From assembly GCF_036421915.1 (NCBI RefSeq), contig NZ_JAZGOM010000011.1: a stretch of 64,000 nucleotides of DNA, one strand, 5' to 3'. Within the stretch, counting starts at the first letter, position 1. Each line of letters begins with the position of its first letter. A program made the position numbers and the translations under genes. The stretch is from Georgenia_A wangjunii (lineage in GTDB: Bacteria > Actinomycetota > Actinomycetes > Actinomycetales > Actinomycetaceae). Below, one piece after another: positions 16,799 to 25,472 of this stretch. The notes under the pieces were generated by a model. That model made no database searches, had not been told where the DNA came from, and saw nothing but the letters and a program-made list of their open reading frames with translations.

Positions 16799-17784
16799 TG
16801 GCAGGAAACTCATCGCGCCGCGGAGCCGTGCGCAAGCCCGGGTCGAAGAAGGGGGCACGCGTCGGGTCCGGCGGGCAGCGCCGCCAGGGCCTTGAGGGCC
16901 GCGGCCCCACACCCAAGGCGACGGACCGCCCCCACCACCCCGCGGCCGCCCGCAAGGCGGCCGCCGAGCGCCAGGCGCAGCCCGCGCAGAAGCGCCAGGG
17001 GTCCCGCGTGGCCGGCCCGCGCGGTGGCTCGTCGGAGAAGGCGTCGGCGGAGATCGTCTCCGGGCGCAACGCCGTCGCCGAGGCGGTGCGCGCGGGCGTA
17101 CCGATCGAGCACGTCTACGTCGCGACCCGCATCGACATGGATGACCGCGTGCGTGAGGTCATGCGCTACGTCACGGCGAAGCACCTGCCGCTGCTCGAGG
17201 TCACCAAGCCCGAGCTCGACCGCCTCACCGACGGCTCCGTCCACCAGGGCCTGGCGATCCAGGTCCCGCCGTACACGTACGCGGAGCCGGCGGACCTGCT
17301 CGCGCGCGCCGAGCGCGCCGGGCACCCGCCGCTCATCGTCGCGCTCGACGGCGTGACGGACCCGCACAACCTCGGCGCGGTCCTCCGCTCCGCCGGGGCC
17401 TTCGGCGTCGACGGCGTCCTCCTGCCGGAGCGCCGCTCGGCCGGCGTCAACGGCACGGTGTGGAAGGTCTCTGCCGGCGCCGCGGCCCGTGTGCCCGTCG
17501 CCCGGGCGACGAACCTCGTGCGCGCCCTCCAGGACCTCCAGAAGGCCGGGTGCTTCGTCGTCGGCCTCGACGGGGCGGGGGCGGGCGACGTCGCCGAGCT
17601 CGAGCTCGCGAGCGAGCCGCTCGTGCTCGTCGTCGGGTCCGAGGGCAAGGGCCTGTCCCGGCTCGTGCGGGAGACGTGCGACCTCATCGCCCGGATCCCG
17701 ATCGGTTCGCAGGTGGAGTCCCTCAACGCCGCCGTCGCGACGGGGATCAGCCTGTACGAGGTGGCCCGCCACCGCCGTAGCTGA
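16798..17784 (+). CDS. rlmB: 23S rRNA (guanosine-2'-O)-methyltransferase, RlmB/TrmH type
   Basis: SPOUT-class SAM-dependent methyltransferase for rRNA. The 328-aa protein has about 80 basic, disordered N-terminal residues typical of actinobacterial members, an RNA-binding SpoU_sub_bind domain (IVSGRNAVAEAVRAG), and the SPOUT domain with VALDGVTDPHNLGAVLRSA, VVGSEGKGLSRL and IPIGSQVESLNAAVA, the knot that binds SAM. It is translationally coupled to cysS. A long imperfect inverted repeat lies after it. Confidence 0.92.
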   Translation: MAGNSSRRGAVRKPGSKKGARVGSGGQRRQGLEGRGPTPKATDRPHHPAAARKAAAERQAQPAQKRQGSRVAGPRGGSSEKASAEIVSGRNAVAEAVRAGVPIEHVYVATRIDMDDRVREVMRYVTAKHLPLLEVTKPELDRLTDGSVHQGLAIQVPPYTYAEPADLLARAERAGHPPLIVALDGVTDPHNLGAVLRSAGAFGVDGVLLPERRSAGVNGTVWKVSAGAAARVPVARATNLVRALQDLQKAGCFVVGLDGAGAGDVAELELASEPLVLVVGSEGKGLSRLVRETCDLIARIPIGSQVESLNAAVATGISLYEVARHRRS

Positions 17785-17892
17785 CCGGTGGTCCCGCCGC
17801 TGGGCGGGAGGGTGGCAGGTGCGCCGCCGGGGGCGCGTCCGTGTGCGCCCCACCGGCCTCCCAGGCCCGCGGGCGCTGCTCGCTCTCCCTCC

Positions 17893-17964
17893 GGTCTGTG
17901 CCCCTCGACATGCGCTGTGCCCCTGGTCTACCACCCGCAGGGCGCGTGTCGAGGCGCACAGACC
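17893..17964. repeat. 23-bp inverted repeat between rlmB and the DUF4032 gene
   Basis: The arms 17893-17915 and 17942-17964 pair at 21 of 23 positions around a 26-nt spacer. It begins 109 nt after rlmB and ends 61 nt before the converging gene's stop. It could be a bidirectional terminator, but the arms read like a distinct repeat (GGTCTGTGC...CTCGACA). Confidence 0.55.
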
Positions 17965-18024
17965 CGGGGCTGCCCCGCGCGGGGCCAGCGCGGGGGCCAG
18001 CGGGGGCGGCGGGTGTCGGCGGGC

Positions 18025-19281
18025 TCAGTCCTGCGGGTAGCGGGGGATGTCGACGGTGTCCCCGATCGTGATGCCGAGGACGGCCTGCTCGTCGGGCCGG
18101 TGGCGCAGGACGCTCTCGACGTAGCTGTCCACGGCCTCGGCCATGGGGACGTCGCGGCGCAGGCGCTCCGCGGTGTACCAGCGGTGCTCGAGCACCTCGT
18201 GGAAGATCTCCCCGGGCTCGAGCTTGCCGCGCAGCTCGCGCGGGATGGCGCGCACGGTCGGCTCGAAGACCTCGTTCAACCAGTCGTGGGCGACGAACTC
18301 CTCCTCCTCGCCCTGGCGGTCGTGCGCGGCGCGGTAGGCGTCGAGGTCGTTGAGCATCCGCCGGGCCTGGTTCTCCTGCACGTCGAGGCCGGTGAGCCGC
18401 ATCATGCGGCGGTGGTGGTGCCCGGCGTCGACGACCTTGGGCTGGATCTGCACGGACGTGCCGTCCACGTCGGTGGTGATCGAGAGCTCGCCGACGTCGT
18501 ACCCGAGCTCGTTGAGCCGGTTGATGCGGGCGGCCACGCGCCACCGCTCGCCGGTGTCGAAGGACTCGGCGTGGGTGAGCTCGGTCCACAGCGAGTCGTA
18601 GCGCTCGACGATGCGGTTGCCGATCTGGATCGTGTCGACGTCGTCGTCGAGCATCTCGCCGGCCTGGAGGTCCATGAGCTCGCCGATGATGTTCGTCCGG
18701 GCGATCTCGAGGTCGTAGCCGCGCTGGCCGTCGGAGAGGGCGGGGTGGATCTCACCCGTCTCGGCGTCGACGAGGTAGGCGGCGAAGGCGCCGGCGTCGC
18801 GGCGGAAGAGGGTGTTCGAGAGCGAGACGTCGCCCCAGTAGAAGCCCAGCAGGTGCAGGCGCACGAGGAGGACGGCGAGCGCGTCGATGAGGCGCGTCGC
18901 GGTGTCCGGGCGCAGGTACTGGCTGAAGAGGGCGCGGTAGGGCAACGAGAACTGGAGGTGCTGGGTGACGAGGACGGAGTTGAGCTCCTCGCCCTCGGGC
19001 GTCGAGCGTCCGGTGATGACGGCGAGCGGCTGGACGGACGGCGTGCCCATGCGGCTCAGCGACCGGAGCTGCTCGTACTCGTGATAGGCGACGCTCTCGC
19101 CGATCTCCTTGACGGCGATGACGCGCCCCGACAGCTTGACGAAGCGCACGACGTGGCGGGAGATGCCTCGGGGCAGCGCCGCGAGGACGGAGGCGGGCCA
19201 CTCCTCGAGCGGGATCTCCCAGGGCAGGTCGAGCAGCGCGGGGTCGAGGCTCGCCGCGGTGATCTGCAGGGACTGGGGCAT
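18025..19281 (-). CDS. DUF4032 protein with an N-terminal kinase-like fold
   Basis: A 418-aa cytosolic protein. The N-terminal 200 residues resemble a lipopolysaccharide-kinase/protein-kinase fold: VIAVKEIGE with its lysine, YHEYEQLR, and the catalytic-loop-like LGFYWGDVSLSNTLFRR followed by AYLVDAETGE. The rest is the DUF4032 region (NRLNELGYDVGELSI, HRWYTAERLRRDV). Phosphotransfer is an inference from the fold only. GGAGG lies 10 nt before the ATG at 19281. Its 5' end is within the duplicated assembly scar, but the reading frame is unaffected. Widely conserved in actinobacteria, function unknown. Confidence 0.75.
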   Translation of the reverse strand: MPQSLQITAASLDPALLDLPWEIPLEEWPASVLAALPRGISRHVVRFVKLSGRVIAVKEIGESVAYHEYEQLRSLSRMGTPSVQPLAVITGRSTPEGEELNSVLVTQHLQFSLPYRALFSQYLRPDTATRLIDALAVLLVRLHLLGFYWGDVSLSNTLFRRDAGAFAAYLVDAETGEIHPALSDGQRGYDLEIARTNIIGELMDLQAGEMLDDDVDTIQIGNRIVERYDSLWTELTHAESFDTGERWRVAARINRLNELGYDVGELSITTDVDGTSVQIQPKVVDAGHHHRRMMRLTGLDVQENQARRMLNDLDAYRAAHDRQGEEEEFVAHDWLNEVFEPTVRAIPRELRGKLEPGEIFHEVLEHRWYTAERLRRDVPMAEAVDSYVESVLRHRPDEQAVLGITIGDTVDIPRYPQD

Positions 19282-19510
19282 CGAGGGTGGGCCTCCGGGG
19301 GTGTCACGCGCAGGCGGGGGAGGGGCACCGGGGCCGTCCCCACCCGCGTAGAGGGGCAGTCCGCTGGGAAGAAACCCACNCTCGCCGCGGTGATCTGCAG
19401 GGACTGGGGCATCGAGGGTGGGCCTCCGGGGGTGTCACGCGCAGGCGGGGACGGGCCACTGGGCCCGTCCCCGCCAGCGTAGAGGGCCGGTCAGCTGGGC
19501 AGACGCTCGC
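19250..19510. other. Assembly scar: 131-bp pseudo-duplication around an N
   Basis: Bases 19250-19379 and 19381-19510 are the same sequence written twice on either side of the N at 19380. The first 70 positions are identical. The remaining 60 of the left copy match the right copy without any indel but with rising mismatch toward the N, as expected from a low-quality contig end. A perfect 13-bp hairpin in the right copy probably stopped the assembly. The true locus most likely has one copy, the right one. Confidence 0.85.
19445..19474 (-). terminator. Hairpin terminator of the msiK-like gene
   Basis: A perfect 13-bp stem (19445-19457 with 19462-19474, loop ACTG) lies 16 nt after the stop of the ATPase gene on the minus strand. 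Confidence 0.6.
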
Positions 19511-20618
19511 CGGTGGCGGCCGAGAAGTTGTGCTGCTCGTTCGGGCGGATCCGCGCGTAGACCGTCTCGCCCTTGGCGGGGACCTCGCGCGGGTCGATCC
19601 GGACGATGATCTGCGCGTCGCCGGCACCGGAGGAGATGTGCTCCGCCAGCTCGCGGTCACCCGCGAGGCGGCCGTAGACGAACGCGTCGGAGCCGAGCTC
19701 CTCGACGAGCTCGACGACGACCGGGATGGCGCCGGGCTCGCCGGCGCTGACGCGGTCGAGCGACTCCGGGCGGAACCCGATGACGATCTCGCCGTTGTCC
19801 TGGTTCGACAGGGCGGCGAGCGTCGCGCGGGAGAGCGGGACGTTGGCCTCGCCGAGGACGGCGCGGTCGCCGTTGACGTGGAACGTGCCGAGGTTCATCG
19901 CGGGGGAGCCGATGAAACCGGCGACGAACACGTTCGCGGGGGTGTCGTACATGTCGCGCGGGGTGCCGACCTGCTGGAGGAGGCCGTCCTTGAGCACGGC
20001 GATGCGGTCACCCATCGTCAGCGCCTCGGTCTGGTCGTGCGTGACGTAGACCGTCGTGACGCCGAGGCGGCGCTGCAGCGAGGCGATCTGCGTACGGGTC
20101 TGCACGCGCAGCTTGGCGTCGAGGTTGGACAGCGGCTCGTCCATGAGGAACACCTGGGGCTGACGGACGATGGCGCGGCCCATGGCCACGCGCTGGCGCT
20201 GGCCGCCGGAGAGGGCCTTCGGCTTGCGGTCGAGGTACTCGGACAGGTCGAGGATCTTCGCCGCCTCCTCGACGCGCTGGCGGATCTCGGCCTTGTTCGT
20301 GCCGGCGATCTTGAGCGCGAAACCCATGTTGTCCGCCACCGACATGTGCGGGTACAGCGCGTAGTTCTGGAACACCATCGCGATGTCCCGGTCCTTGGGC
20401 TGGACGTCGGTGACGTCACGGTCACCGATGAGGATGCGGCCGGCGTTGACGTCCTCGAGCCCGGCGAGCATGCGCAGGGAGGTGGACTTTCCGCAGCCGG
20501 AGGGGCCGACGAGGACGAGGAACTCGCCGTCGGCGACCTCGAGGTTGAGAGCGTCGACTGCTGGGCGCTCCGTCCCCGGGTAGACGCGCGTAGCGCCGTC
20601 GAACGTCACTGAAGCCAT
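19491..20618 (-). CDS. msiK: Multi-sugar ABC importer ATPase, MsiK/UgpC type
   Basis: ATPase that energises several carbohydrate ABC importers. The 375-aa protein has Walker A GPSGCGKST, Q-loop FQNYALYPHMSV, signature LSGGQRQRVAMGRA, Walker B VFLMDEPLSNLDAKLR and the switch histidine in VYVTHDQTEA. The C-terminal 130 residues form the regulatory OB/TOBE domain (VIGFRPESL). A GAAGGGA ribosome site precedes the ATG at 20618. It stands alone, with no permeases beside it, as expected of MsiK; the importer at 35-38 kb lacks an ATPase and is a probable client. Confidence 0.93.
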   Translation of the reverse strand: MASVTFDGATRVYPGTERPAVDALNLEVADGEFLVLVGPSGCGKSTSLRMLAGLEDVNAGRILIGDRDVTDVQPKDRDIAMVFQNYALYPHMSVADNMGFALKIAGTNKAEIRQRVEEAAKILDLSEYLDRKPKALSGGQRQRVAMGRAIVRQPQVFLMDEPLSNLDAKLRVQTRTQIASLQRRLGVTTVYVTHDQTEALTMGDRIAVLKDGLLQQVGTPRDMYDTPANVFVAGFIGSPAMNLGTFHVNGDRAVLGEANVPLSRATLAALSNQDNGEIVIGFRPESLDRVSAGEPGAIPVVVELVEELGSDAFVYGRLAGDRELAEHISSGAGDAQIIVRIDPREVPAKGETVYARIRPNEQHNFSAATGERLPS

Positions 20619-20667
20619 GATGTGTCCCTTCACCGGCAGGTACGTGCCGGACGATCCGTTGTGAAAG

Positions 20668-20693
20668 GTGTCAGGTGGTGTCTGCTCTGACAC
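20668..20693. repeat. Inverted repeat upstream of the msiK-like gene
   Basis: GTGTCAG (20668-20674) and CTGACAC (20687-20693) form a perfect 7-bp inverted repeat with a 12-nt centre, 50 nt upstream of the ATPase start. It is a candidate operator or leader hairpin. Confidence 0.35.
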
Positions 20694-20820
20694 GGCCCGG
20701 CCGCGGTGGATTCTCGTCCCCGTGGTCTGGCTGCCGTCATCCTTGCACAGCAGGGGCTGTACCGTACCGCCCGGGCGGTCCGCGGTTTCGTGACGCAGGA
20801 CACACCGCGCGCCCCGACCG

Positions 20821-21768
20821 CTACGGCAGGTCCGGGACCTCGCCGCGCGCGCTGCCCTCGGTGCGGAGCTGGACGAGGCGCAGGAGGACGGCGGAGAACT
20901 CGTCCGGGTCGGCGACGCGGTACCCGGCGGCGGTGCTGCCGTCACCGACCTTGATACCGACGTCACCGGGGAGAAGGATGCTGAAGGCGTCCTCGTCGGT
21001 GCGGTCGTCCCCGGCGAAGAGGACGGCGTCCGCCCCCGTCTCGGCGCGGAGCTCGACGACGGCGTCGCCCTTCGTCGTGTGGAGCACCGCCATCTCGACG
21101 ACCTCCTTGCCCTCCTGCACGCGCAGTCCCGGCAGGCTCCCCGGGCCGTCGAGGATCGCCCGTGTGAGCCGCGCGCCGTCCTGGGGCGTGCACCGCCGGG
21201 TGTGGACGACGACGGAGGCCGGCTTCGCCTCGAGCCACGCGTCCGGCACGGGTCCGACGAGGGCCTCGGCGTCCCGCAGAACGCGTGCGTGCAGCGCCGC
21301 CTCCTCGGCCGTGAGCTGGAGCGGCTCGGCCTCGAGGGCGGCCTCGCCGAGGGGGGAGAGGCCGGTGCGGCCGTGCTCGCTGCCGTGGCTGCCGACGACG
21401 CGCGTGCCGGCCGGTACCTCGGCGAGGGAGACGAGCACCCGCGCCTCGCGGCCGGAGACGAGCGCGAGGGTGACCCCGGGCAGCTCGGCGAGGTCCGCGA
21501 GCGCCGCGACGGACGTCGGGACGATCCGCGACTGCGTCGGGTCGAGGACGAGCGGGGCGAGGACGCCGTCGAAGTCGAGGGCCACGAGGATGGTCGGCCG
21601 GCTCGCCAGCTCGCGCAGGGCGCCGTCGAGGCCCTCGTCGAGGTGACCGACGAACAACGGGGCGCCGATGCCGGGGCCGGGCACGCCGGCGTCGTCGGAC
21701 GGCCCGGGCACGGTGGTGCTCTGGCCGTGCTCGTCCGGGCCGGTGGTGGTGGGGTCGTCGGTGCTCAT
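20821..21768 (-). CDS. otsB: Trehalose-6-phosphate phosphatase
   Basis: Dephosphorylates trehalose 6-phosphate to trehalose. The 315-aa HAD-superfamily protein has about 55 variable N-terminal residues, then motif I ALDFDGVLAP with nucleophile Asp65 and Asp67, motif II LALVSGRE, and motif IV LFAGDDRTDEDAF. Its ATG overlaps the otsA stop by ATGA, with GGAGG upstream, so the two are co-translated. The pair makes the osmoprotectant trehalose. Confidence 0.93.
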   Translation of the reverse strand: MSTDDPTTTGPDEHGQSTTVPGPSDDAGVPGPGIGAPLFVGHLDEGLDGALRELASRPTILVALDFDGVLAPLVLDPTQSRIVPTSVAALADLAELPGVTLALVSGREARVLVSLAEVPAGTRVVGSHGSEHGRTGLSPLGEAALEAEPLQLTAEEAALHARVLRDAEALVGPVPDAWLEAKPASVVVHTRRCTPQDGARLTRAILDGPGSLPGLRVQEGKEVVEMAVLHTTKGDAVVELRAETGADAVLFAGDDRTDEDAFSILLPGDVGIKVGDGSTAAGYRVADPDEFSAVLLRLVQLRTEGSARGEVPDLP

Positions 21769-23195
21769 GAGTCCTCCCGGCGGGTGGGCAGGTTCTTCAG
21801 GGTGGTGAGGAAGTCGTCGGCCCAGCGCTGCACGTCGTAGTCGAGGACGCGGCGGCGCAGGACCCGCATCCGGCGCCGGCCCTCGGTGCGCTCCATGCCG
21901 ATGGCGCGCATGATCGCCGCCTTGACGCCGTCGATGTCGTGCGGGTTGATGAGGATCGCCTGGGTGAGCTCGTCGGCGGCGCCGGTGAACTCCGAGAGGA
22001 CGAGGGCGCCCCCGAGGTCCCGCCGAGCGGCGACGTACTCCTTCGCGACGAGGTTCATGCCGTCGCGCAGGGAGGTGACGAGCATGACGTCGGCGGCCCG
22101 GTAGAGCGCCGCCATCTCCTCCATCGGGTAGGAGTGGTGCATGTAGTGGACGGCGGCGCGGCCGAGGGCGCCGAAGTCGCCGTTGATGCGCCCGACCGTC
22201 ACCTCGACCTCGTCACGCAGCTGGCGGTACTGCTCGACCCGCTCGCGCGAGGGGCTCGCCACCTGGACGAGCGTGGCCTCCGGCGCGGCCAGCCGGCCGT
22301 CCGCGAGGAGCTCGCCGAACGCCTTGAGCCGGTGACGGATGCCCTTGGTGTAGTCGAGGCGGTCGACGCCGAGGAGGAGGACGTCCGGGTGCCCCAGCTC
22401 CTCGCGGATCTCGACGGCCCGCTTCTGCACGGCCGGGGAGGACGCGAGCTCGTCGAACGCGGCGGCGTCGATCGAGATGGGGAAGACGCCGGCGCGGACC
22501 TGCCGCTGCGGCCGGGCCCAGCGCTCGCCGATCGTCACGACGCGGCCCTTGGTGGGCAGGGCGGTGAGCCGGCGCACCGCGCGGAGGAAGTTGGAGGCGT
22601 CCGAGGCCCGCTGGAAGCCGACGAGGTCCGCGCCGAGCAGGCCCTCGACCACCTGACGGCGCCAGGGCAGCTGGGAGAAGATCTCGACCGGCGGGAACGG
22701 GATGTGGTTGAAGAAGCCGATCTTGACGTCGGGGCGCAGGAGGCGCAGGACGGCGGGGACCAGCTGGAGCTGGTAGTCGTGGATCCACACGGTGCCGCCC
22801 TCGGAGACCGCCTCGGCGGCCGCGGCGGCGAAGCGGCGGTTGACGCTGACGTAGGCGTTCCACCAGTGCCGGTGGAACTCGGGCGGGACGATGACGTCGT
22901 GGTAGAGCGGCCACAGGGCACCGTTGGAGAAGCCCTCGTAGTAGTTGCCGACCTCGTCCTCGCTCAGGCGGACCGGCCACAGGCGCATGCCGTCGCCGTC
23001 GAACGGCTCGTGGTCGACGTCGCTCGTGCCGGACCAGCCCACCCACGCGCCGGCGTTCTTGCGCATGACCGGCGCCAGCGCGGTGACGAGCCCCCCGGGG
23101 GAGCGGGTCCAGCTCAGCGAGCCGTCCCCGGCGACGGTGATGTCGACGGGAAGGCGGTTGGCGACGACGACGAAGTCATGCTCACCGGCAGGCAT
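21765..23195 (-). CDS. otsA: Trehalose-6-phosphate synthase (GT20)
   Basis: Joins UDP- or GDP-glucose to glucose 6-phosphate. The 476-aa GT-B enzyme shows FVVVANRLPVDI at the N-terminus, GTVWIHDYQLQLVP, GFFNHIPFPP, VDRLDYTKGI with the donor-site Arg/Lys, and SLRDGMNLVAKEYVAA with LSEFTGAADEL. I place the start at the ATG at 23195 (AAGGAG 11 nt upstream); the longer frame to an ATG at 23282 merely reads through an interspersed repeat. Coupled to otsB. Confidence 0.95.
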   Translation of the reverse strand: MPAGEHDFVVVANRLPVDITVAGDGSLSWTRSPGGLVTALAPVMRKNAGAWVGWSGTSDVDHEPFDGDGMRLWPVRLSEDEVGNYYEGFSNGALWPLYHDVIVPPEFHRHWWNAYVSVNRRFAAAAAEAVSEGGTVWIHDYQLQLVPAVLRLLRPDVKIGFFNHIPFPPVEIFSQLPWRRQVVEGLLGADLVGFQRASDASNFLRAVRRLTALPTKGRVVTIGERWARPQRQVRAGVFPISIDAAAFDELASSPAVQKRAVEIREELGHPDVLLLGVDRLDYTKGIRHRLKAFGELLADGRLAAPEATLVQVASPSRERVEQYRQLRDEVEVTVGRINGDFGALGRAAVHYMHHSYPMEEMAALYRAADVMLVTSLRDGMNLVAKEYVAARRDLGGALVLSEFTGAADELTQAILINPHDIDGVKAAIMRAIGMERTEGRRRMRVLRRRVLDYDVQRWADDFLTTLKNLPTRREDS

Positions 23196-23270
23196 GCGGG
23201 TATCAGCTCCTTGCTCAGGTCTTTCCTCGAGGCTACCGGGGTCCCCCCGCCCCCGCCCGGCCGGACCACC

Positions 23271-23427
23271 CCTCGTGATCATGCTGGCGCGTCACCCCCG
23301 CTGCCGGCCCTCCGCCCCGCCAGGCCCCCTCTCGTGATCATGCAGAAGTGCCGCCGGAGGCCGCCCGCCCCCGCGCGGACCTCTTGTGATCATGCAGGAG
23401 CGCAGCGGCGCTTCTGCATGATCACCA
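23271..23427. repeat. Interspersed repeat locus A (GTGATCATGCAGAAG family)
   Basis: Four units lie in the otsA/kinase divergent gap: three forward (23271-23290 partial, 23331-23357, 23381-23403) and one reverse (23408-23427). The last two form a hairpin with 18-bp arms (23386-23403 and 23408-23425, one mismatch) and the loop AGCG. The unit consensus is CTCGTGATCATGCAGAAG followed by TGCC. The same unit recurs at 41.8 and 53.8 kb. Confidence 0.7.
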
Positions 23428-23487
23428 GGGGGTGGCGGGGGTCCGGGGGGTGGGGGCAGGAGGGCGCTGGCGTGGGCGGCCGCTGGG

Positions 23488-23502
23488 TAGGTTGTGCCCA
23501 TG
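23488..23502 (+). promoter_or_regulatory. Leaderless promoter of the Ser/Thr kinase gene
   Basis: TAGGTT at 23488-23493 is six bases before the ATG at 23500. No ribosome site is present. Confidence 0.5.
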
Positions 23503-25416
23503 GAGGCCATCGGCGGGTACCGCCTCGTGCGGCGCATCGGCGCCGGCGGGATGGGGACCGTCCACGAGGCGGTCGACGCCGAGGGGCGCCACGTCGCGAT
23601 CAAGGTCCTCCACCCCGCGATCAGCGCGGACCCGGCCGCACGCGAGCGCCTGCGCCGCGAGGTCGCTCTCCTGCACCGGGTGCGCGGCAGCGGCGTGGCG
23701 CGGGTGCTCGACGCCGAGGTCGAGGACGTCGACGCCTTCGTCGTCACCGAGCTCATCGACGGCCCCACGCTCGAGGAGGACGTCCGGGAGCACGGGCCGT
23801 TCGACGCCGACGCGCTCGCGGACCTCGCGCACGGGCTCGCGGACGGCCTCACCGCGATCCACCGCTGCGGGGTGACGCACCGGGACCTCAAGCCGGGCAA
23901 CGTCATGCTCGCCGCGGACGGGCCGGTCATCATCGACTTCGGCATCGCCCAGGTCGCCGACGACGTCCGGCTCACCCAGACCGGGCTCGTCACCGGGACC
24001 CCCGGCTACCTCGACCCCGAGGTCATCGAGGGCGCCGACCCGGGGCCGGCGGGGGACTGGTGGGCGTGGGCCGCCGTGCTCACCTACGCGGCCACGGGGC
24101 GACCGCCCTTCGGCCGCGGCTCGATGGGCGTCGTGCTCGGCCGGGTGAGCACGGGCGCCGTCGACACCGCCGGTCTGCCCGACGTCCTCGCCCAGGCGCT
24201 GCGCTCGAGCCTCGACCCGGAACCGGCCCGGCGCCTGCCGGCGGAGGACCTCCTCCAGGTCGTCGACGGCGCGTGGGACCTCCCCGCCCTCGCTCAGGTC
24301 CTCACGCTCCTCGACGCCGCGGCCGGCGGCGCGGCCGAGGGCCCCGCCGACGGCGGTGCCGACCGGGCGCACGCGGGCGCGGGCGGGTCGGCCGGCACGG
24401 CCGGCGCGGGTGCGTGGGGTGCGCCGGTGACCTTCCCCGGTGCCGCCGGCGGCGAGGCCGCGACGACGGCGCTGCCGCCGTCCGGCCCGCCGACGACGTA
24501 CCTCCCGGACGCGGTCGGTCCCCGCCCGACGCGGGTGCTGCCGGGTGGTGGGGCGGTGGGCGGAGCGCCCGGCGCGGAGGACATCGGGGAGAGTCACAGC
24601 GCCTGGGACACAGCGGTGCGCCCCGATGGCGGGGCCGGCCCGGGCCAGCCCCGCTACCCCGGGGCGGGCGCCTTCGAGGGCGAGCGCGCTTACCCGTCGC
24701 CCGGCTACCCCGAGCAGCCCGGCTATCCGGCGCAGCCCGGTTACCCGGGGCAGGGCCGCTACCCGGAGCAGCCCGGCTACCCGGGGCAGGTCGGCTACCC
24801 GGGGCCCGGCGGTCCCTTCGGGCCGGAGAGCGTGCCGGCCTGGGCGGTGCCGCCCCGCCGGCGGACGGGGACGGTCGTCCTCCTCGGTTCCGGGCTGAGC
24901 GCGCTCGCCGCCTCGTGGCCGGGTGCGTGGGCGCTCGTGACGGTCGTGCTGCTCGTCCTCCTCGGCACCCTCGGGCTCATGACCCGCACCGTGCGGGCGA
25001 CCCGCGTGCGACGAGGCCCCCGCCGGGGCGACGCCGCCCGCGCCGCGGTCGCCACGCCGTGGCACCTTCTGCGCTCGGTGCTCGCCGCGCTCCCCGGGGT
25101 GCTCCTCGGCGGGATCGTCGGGGCGCTCGCGTGGTGGACGACGACGGCGGTGCTCGACCCCGACCACGTCGCCCAGCCGCAGCTCCTGTGGTTCAGCGCC
25201 GCGCTGGCCACCCTGACCGCGTGGTGCATGCCGACGGCGGGGGGCGCGCGCGAGGGGGCGCGCGCGGTGCTCGGGGTGATCGGTCGCGGCCCGCGCCTCG
25301 CGCTCGCCGGCGCGGCGCTCGTCTGCGCGCTCGTCGTCGCGGGCCTGCTCCTCGGGCAGGGCAGCGGTGAGCCGTCATGGGCCCCGTGGCCTACCCCGCC
25401 GCTGCCCTGGGTCTGA
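23500..25416 (+). CDS. Transmembrane Ser/Thr protein kinase (PknB-like catalytic domain)
   Basis: Eukaryotic-type kinase, 638 aa. The catalytic domain (about 5-270) has the glycine loop IGAGGMGTV, Lys35 in VAIKVL, HRDLKPGNVML with Asp129, DFG with Asp146, and GTPGYLDPEV. Then comes a linker of about 170 residues rich in Ala, Gly and Pro, with tandem GYPxQP-type repeats at roughly 405-440, and four to five C-terminal membrane segments. There is no extracellular PASTA sensor domain; instead the protein ends in a polytopic membrane region, so the signal is probably sensed in the membrane. Substrates unknown. A similar Tyr/Pro/Gly/Gln tail is on the RDD protein at 10.3 kb. Confidence 0.85.
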   Translation: MEAIGGYRLVRRIGAGGMGTVHEAVDAEGRHVAIKVLHPAISADPAARERLRREVALLHRVRGSGVARVLDAEVEDVDAFVVTELIDGPTLEEDVREHGPFDADALADLAHGLADGLTAIHRCGVTHRDLKPGNVMLAADGPVIIDFGIAQVADDVRLTQTGLVTGTPGYLDPEVIEGADPGPAGDWWAWAAVLTYAATGRPPFGRGSMGVVLGRVSTGAVDTAGLPDVLAQALRSSLDPEPARRLPAEDLLQVVDGAWDLPALAQVLTLLDAAAGGAAEGPADGGADRAHAGAGGSAGTAGAGAWGAPVTFPGAAGGEAATTALPPSGPPTTYLPDAVGPRPTRVLPGGGAVGGAPGAEDIGESHSAWDTAVRPDGGAGPGQPRYPGAGAFEGERAYPSPGYPEQPGYPAQPGYPGQGRYPEQPGYPGQVGYPGPGGPFGPESVPAWAVPPRRRTGTVVLLGSGLSALAASWPGAWALVTVVLLVLLGTLGLMTRTVRATRVRRGPRRGDAARAAVATPWHLLRSVLAALPGVLLGGIVGALAWWTTTAVLDPDHVAQPQLLWFSAALATLTAWCMPTAGGAREGARAVLGVIGRGPRLALAGAALVCALVVAGLLLGQGSGEPSWAPWPTPPLPWV

Positions 25417-25472
25417 GGCGGGCGCGGCGCCGAACGGCCGGGCACGTGCCGGTCGCGCCGTACGCTAGGTGC

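Noticed and set aside
23195..23282. N-terminal extension of otsA to an ATG at 23282
   Set aside because: The extension is encoded by interspersed-repeat and spacer sequence; the family start matches 23195.
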